Source: JAFCBV01 sp965370715 (GTDB lineage Archaea; EX4484-52; B79-G9). From it: DNA of 15,891 nt. Position 1 is the stretch's first letter. Every line of letters begins with the position of its first letter. Both the position numbers and the translations under genes were made by a program. Below, in pieces: positions 12,852 to 15,891 of the stretch. The DNA is taken from contig CBDUVQ010000013.1 of the NCBI GenBank assembly GCA_965370715.1, positions 1-15,891 of the forward strand, in the 5' to 3' direction. The notes beneath the pieces are model-generated. The model did no database searches, had not been told where the DNA came from, and worked only from the letters and a program-made list of their open reading frames with translations.

Positions 12852-12863
12852 AACATATATATC
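12852..12863 (+). promoter_or_regulatory. TATA box of the surface-protein operon
   Basis: AACATATATATC is centred about 28 nt before the ATG at 12886. Its position shows that the upstream in-frame ATG at 12829 would not be on the mRNA, which decides the start of the next gene. The remainder of 12676-12850 shows no gene or clear element. Confidence 0.7.
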
Positions 12864-12885
12864 TCATGTAAGACAATTAATTATA

Positions 12886-14112
12886 ATGCCGAAGAAAGCG
12901 AGCACTCCTGTTGACTGGGCTATTGGCGCAGTAATTTTTGTATTTCTTGTTGCAGCAACATTTTACTATGCTAATTCTATTATGGGTGCCAAACAGCCTT
13001 ATGAAACTGTGCTTCGAAATGCAGGCACTGATGTTGCTGAAAAAATTGAATCAAATGTTACATGGACTATAAAGAGGATGCCTGTTGCGGTATTTTCAGG
13101 CGGTTCCATCAGCCGGCAGGTGCAGGTGTATTTCAGGCTGCCTGACTCTGCATATGCGAGCACACTTTTTGTGGCAGACAGTACAGGAAACCCGGTTGCG
13201 CGCATTTTTGAGGACAATAATATCATTTGGAGTGCAGAGCTTCCTGATGCGAAGACAATTTATTATATCCATTATTCAGAGGACATCAACCTGACAGAAT
13301 ATGCCTATGATACAGACGTATTGGTGTCGGGCACAACCATAAATAATTCCGTTATATCTACAAATTTTTCAGCTGCCGGCCAGAATAGCATGATATTTGA
13401 TGGCATGGAGTTTTTTGATGGCAACGGAATGGAGCTTGAGACTCTGGCTGTGCCGTTAATTAATAACAACACGGTTTTTGCTGAGGCAAATTACAGCAGC
13501 GGGGTGTCGCTAAAAATATACAGCAGAATACCAAAAGTAGAGGTTTATTCAGACCACGGCATCAATGTTACGATATCGCTCTCAACAGACTTTACAGAAT
13601 TTTATGCCGGCGGAAGTGTGTATTCTTTTTCTGCAGGAAGCTATAACGGAATAACAGATTTTGTGGATGTTTACAATACAAGCGGGCTTGCAGTGATTGG
13701 TGACTCGATAAATTTCTCGGTATCTGGTGCGGGATTATACAGGGAAATCAAGTTGTACAATGTGAGCGCTTTTGAGATTTATGCGCACAACGGGAACTAC
13801 ACCAATGCTGTTGCGGAAAGGGATGCTTATTTTAGCCCGTTATCCTACCTGATAGGGATACCAGAAGATATAAAGGGAGTCTCAACCCAATTGTTTTCAG
13901 ATATGTCGTTGCCTAGTTCACAGAGCGTGCTAAAAGAAAGCCTGGGCTTATCTGGTATTAAATTTCAGGTACTTTTCAATGAAACAGAAAACTATGCGTC
14001 CATTCCCCGGGATCGCGGTGTTCTTGTGGTAAAGCACCCCATTTCAGTGCTTAATAGGTTTGGGGACGCTGAAAGTACATATCTTGGTGTTGCAGTATGG
14101 TCAGGAAAATGA
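12886..14112 (+). CDS. Membrane-anchored surface protein, pilin-like N-terminus
   Basis: I do not recognise the family. The 408-residue product (start at 12886; a longer reading adds 19 residues from upstream of the TATA box) begins MPKKASTPVDWAIGAVIFVF. A short positive N-terminus is followed by one hydrophobic helix (about residues 10-30), as in archaeal pilin-like or signal-anchored proteins. The rest is a beta-rich outer domain dense in N-x-S/T sequons (NVT, NLT, NNS, NFS, NYS, NTS), fitting N-glycosylation, with no catalytic motif. It ends in an ATGA overlap with the pilin-like gene. An assembly of extracellular filament or envelope protein is inferred. Confidence 0.8.
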   Translation: MPKKASTPVDWAIGAVIFVFLVAATFYYANSIMGAKQPYETVLRNAGTDVAEKIESNVTWTIKRMPVAVFSGGSISRQVQVYFRLPDSAYASTLFVADSTGNPVARIFEDNNIIWSAELPDAKTIYYIHYSEDINLTEYAYDTDVLVSGTTINNSVISTNFSAAGQNSMIFDGMEFFDGNGMELETLAVPLINNNTVFAEANYSSGVSLKIYSRIPKVEVYSDHGINVTISLSTDFTEFYAGGSVYSFSAGSYNGITDFVDVYNTSGLAVIGDSINFSVSGAGLYREIKLYNVSAFEIYAHNGNYTNAVAERDAYFSPLSYLIGIPEDIKGVSTQLFSDMSLPSSQSVLKESLGLSGIKFQVLFNETENYASIPRDRGVLVVKHPISVLNRFGDAESTYLGVAVWSGK

Positions 14113-14744
14113 TTGCCAACAGAAAAGGATTTATTCATACACTTGAGGCATTGATTGCGGCATCAATGGTTTTGGGATTCGTAGCGTTTGTTGTTCCCGT
14201 ACTTCAGGAACCCCCTGAATTAGGCCAGATAGAGCGCGAGAGAATGTCAGAGCGGCTTTCTACAATGGATCTTTCCGGTGACATTTCAAGCTACATCACA
14301 AATGACAGCGCAAACCTTTCCGGGCTTAAGGACAGGATTGCCTCTGAATCAGACGCATACATGTATTCTATCGGAACCGTTTCGTATGCAACAGACATTA
14401 TTGTGGGAAACAGGCAGCTGGATTTTGTATCAGGAGACAATATCATCACAGATATGACTGTTTCTACTTCGCGCAACAATGTAGTTGAATTGCCCGAGAC
14501 AACAATATGGGATGCCTACGGACCTAAAGACACAAATGTTATTATAGCAGGCCTTAATTTTACCAGCACTAGAATTAGCCCCACAATCCTTCGAATAAAT
14601 TTTGTATGTTCCGCAGAACTAGGAGCGTATCACTACCGAATAAAAAAAGTTGATATTGAAAGTTTGCTGCCCAAGGACACAACAATCTGGGTGTCCTCAT
14701 ACCTTCCTTCAGAGATGGATTTGATAAATTTTCCAAATAATTAG
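14109..14744 (+). CDS. Type IV pilin-like secreted protein
   Basis: A 211-residue protein beginning MIANRKGFIHTLEALIAASM: a basic segment, then G-F with a glutamate at the sixth residue after the presumed KG^F cleavage site, then a hydrophobic helix. This is close to the class III (prepilin) signal, where glutamate is usually fifth, so processing by a prepilin peptidase is likely but not certain. The remaining region is polar with sequons (NDS, NLS, NFT) and is not recognised. ATG at 14109 overlaps the previous stop (ATGA); an ATG at 14097 would add MVRK. Very likely exported and assembled with the preceding protein. Confidence 0.78.
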   Translation: MIANRKGFIHTLEALIAASMVLGFVAFVVPVLQEPPELGQIERERMSERLSTMDLSGDISSYITNDSANLSGLKDRIASESDAYMYSIGTVSYATDIIVGNRQLDFVSGDNIITDMTVSTSRNNVVELPETTIWDAYGPKDTNVIIAGLNFTSTRISPTILRINFVCSAELGAYHYRIKKVDIESLLPKDTTIWVSSYLPSEMDLINFPNN

Positions 14745-14755
14745 CAATTTGCACT

Positions 14756-14770
14756 AAAATATATAATAAG
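14756..14770 (+). promoter_or_regulatory. TATA box and ribosome binding site of the last gene
   Basis: AAAATATATAATAAG at 14756-14770, with AAAGGGGAG at 14788-14794, 6 nt before the ATG at 14801. Here a short leader of about 10-20 nt with a strong Shine-Dalgarno sequence is expected, in contrast to the leaderless genes nearby. Confidence 0.7.
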
Positions 14771-14800
14771 GGGTACTGCCTAAATTAAAGGGGAGAATAT

Positions 14801-15880
14801 ATGCGCGCCTTAATTATACTTTGTCTGGTTTTGATGTTGCTGCCTTCACTTGCCGCAGCCACACCACAACTTGTTTCTTTGAGCGGAAAAATGACTGATG
14901 CTTTTGGAAATAATATAACCGGTTTTCGTGACATGGCCTTCCGGTTGTACACTCAGGAAACCTTGGGAACCGCCATATGGAGTGAAAACTGGAACACAAG
15001 TACCGAAAAAGTGACGTTTGGCTCTGATGGCTATTTTTCGGTTCTTATCGGATCTCACAATCCACTTGACCTGCCTTTTGATACACAGTATTGGCTTGAG
15101 ATACAGGTTCAGTCAGACAACCTTACTCCTCGTTTCAAGCTGGGTTCTGTTCCATACACATTTAGGGCAAACATAACCGAAAATCTTGCGGCAGGGGCAA
15201 AGGCTGCTGGAAATCTTAATATGAATGGTTATGATTTGGTGGGTGCCGGAGGCATTTACGGCACTACCTTATATGAGGGCGGGACTGCATTGTCTTCAAA
15301 ATATATTCCCACATCCAGTTTTGGCACGGGTTTTCTTGGATGGACAAACCTCACGAATTATCCTTCGGCGTGCCCGGCAGGAAAGTTCGTAACAACACTT
15401 GGCGACACCATAACATGCGGAGAGCCTTCTGTTGCAGCGGCAGGCGGATGGACCGATGACGGGGCTATTGTTAGGCAGACGACATCAACAGACAATGTTG
15501 GGGTCGGAACCTTGATTCCGCAGGCAAAACTGCATATTGCAGGTGGCTCTCTTCTTGTGAACAACAGCATTTCAACAGGCAGCCCGAACCTTGGAATTTT
15601 CAGGAATGATGCTTCAGGAGGAAATACTTTATTTTTAGGTGTAGGGGCAACAGGGACTGTACTTGGAGCGAACAGGATTGGGCTTGGCGACACTACAGGC
15701 TACCGTCTTGTTTGGGACACGGCGAATGGGAATGTAGGTATTGGAACAAGCGACCCTCAATCAAAGCTTGAAGTTGTCGGAACGCTCAATGTCACAAACA
15801 TATCTTTTAGGACAAACTGTGCAGACGGAAATGTAATCAAGTTCTCAAATGGTGTTGTAATTTGTGGAGTAGATATGTGA
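14801..15880 (+). CDS. Secreted surface protein with tail-fibre-like GIGT repeats
   Basis: The 359-residue product starts with a signal peptide (MRALIILCLVLMLLPSLAAA). Residues 22-125 form a domain common in secreted proteins of bacteria and archaea: LVSLSGKMTDAFGNNITGFR, MAFRLYTQE, IWSENW, GYFSVLIGS, YWLEIQV, and PRFKLGSVPYTFRA. A Gly/Ala-rich middle follows. Then come two copies of the motif found in phage tail fibres and adhesins, NVGVGTLIPQAKLHI near 238 and NVGIGTSDPQSKLEV near 315. Such motifs suggest a trimeric fibre or adhesin on the cell surface. There are two cysteine pairs (one near CPAG/TCGE, one near TNCADG/VICG) that could form disulphides. Ends 11 nt before the window edge, so a following gene cannot be judged. 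Confidence 0.82.
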   Translation: MRALIILCLVLMLLPSLAAATPQLVSLSGKMTDAFGNNITGFRDMAFRLYTQETLGTAIWSENWNTSTEKVTFGSDGYFSVLIGSHNPLDLPFDTQYWLEIQVQSDNLTPRFKLGSVPYTFRANITENLAAGAKAAGNLNMNGYDLVGAGGIYGTTLYEGGTALSSKYIPTSSFGTGFLGWTNLTNYPSACPAGKFVTTLGDTITCGEPSVAAAGGWTDDGAIVRQTTSTDNVGVGTLIPQAKLHIAGGSLLVNNSISTGSPNLGIFRNDASGGNTLFLGVGATGTVLGANRIGLGDTTGYRLVWDTANGNVGIGTSDPQSKLEVVGTLNVTNISFRTNCADGNVIKFSNGVVICGVDM

Positions 15881-15891
15881 GGGGACGCAGA

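Noticed and set aside
12829..12885. Upstream ATG for the surface protein
   Set aside because: The TATA box at 12852-12863 lies inside this extension, so the ATG at 12886 is the first on the mRNA.

Overview
This window looks like part of an archaeal chromosome. It carries archaeal DNA topoisomerase VI (both subunits), a geranylgeranylglyceryl phosphate synthase for ether lipids, an archaeal two-KH-domain protein of the Pno1/Dim2 type, an Ogg2-type DNA glycosylase, two tRNA introns with bulge-helix-bulge splice sites, and A/T-rich TATA boxes about 25 nt upstream of leaderless starts. Compact genes with many 4-nt overlaps, moderate GC and pilin-like secreted proteins would suit a small-genome (DPANN-type) archaeon. 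That placement is inference; nothing here fixes the species.

Region 1 (1-4300) is an accessory, repeat-rich tRNA island. It holds an 8-oxoguanine glycosylase gene, a strikingly AT-rich orphan gene with an R-x4-H (HEPN-like) C-terminus, a HAD phosphatase gene, and five minus-strand tRNA genes: Val(CAC), Leu(GAG), Glu(CTC), Val(GAC) and Gly(TCC). tRNA-Val(CAC) has an ordinary 37/38 intron. tRNA-Gly has an 81-nt intron inside the T-loop (59/60). The first 99 bases of the window recur, inverted and about 96% identical, at 4021-4119, bracketing the region. Between them are six copies of a hairpin element whose 8-bp inner stem changes with compensating substitutions while the terminal loop and internal loop stay conserved. 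Three copies begin exactly 4 nt after a tRNA 3' end, and three form a tandem array with a period of about 100 bp. I regard this as the most novel feature of the window.

Region 2 (4390-7367) has a minus-strand pair, a DHH/DHHA1 phosphoesterase followed by a DUF116 cysteine-rich protein. They diverge from the GGGP synthase gene around one palindromic TATA element placed exactly midway between the two start codons. A KH-domain gene follows, preceded by a tiny overlapping ORF.

Region 3 (6855-10153) is the KH - top6B - top6A operon. Region 4 (10150-12644, minus) is a 111-aa unknown gene - hypC - hypD - hypE, a partial NiFe-hydrogenase maturation operon whose genes overlap. top6A and hypE converge and share a CTAG at their stop codons.

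Region 5 (12886-15880) encodes cell-surface proteins: a membrane-anchored, Asn-sequon-rich protein, a pilin-like protein coupled to it by an ATGA overlap, and a secreted protein with tail-fibre-like GIGT repeats.
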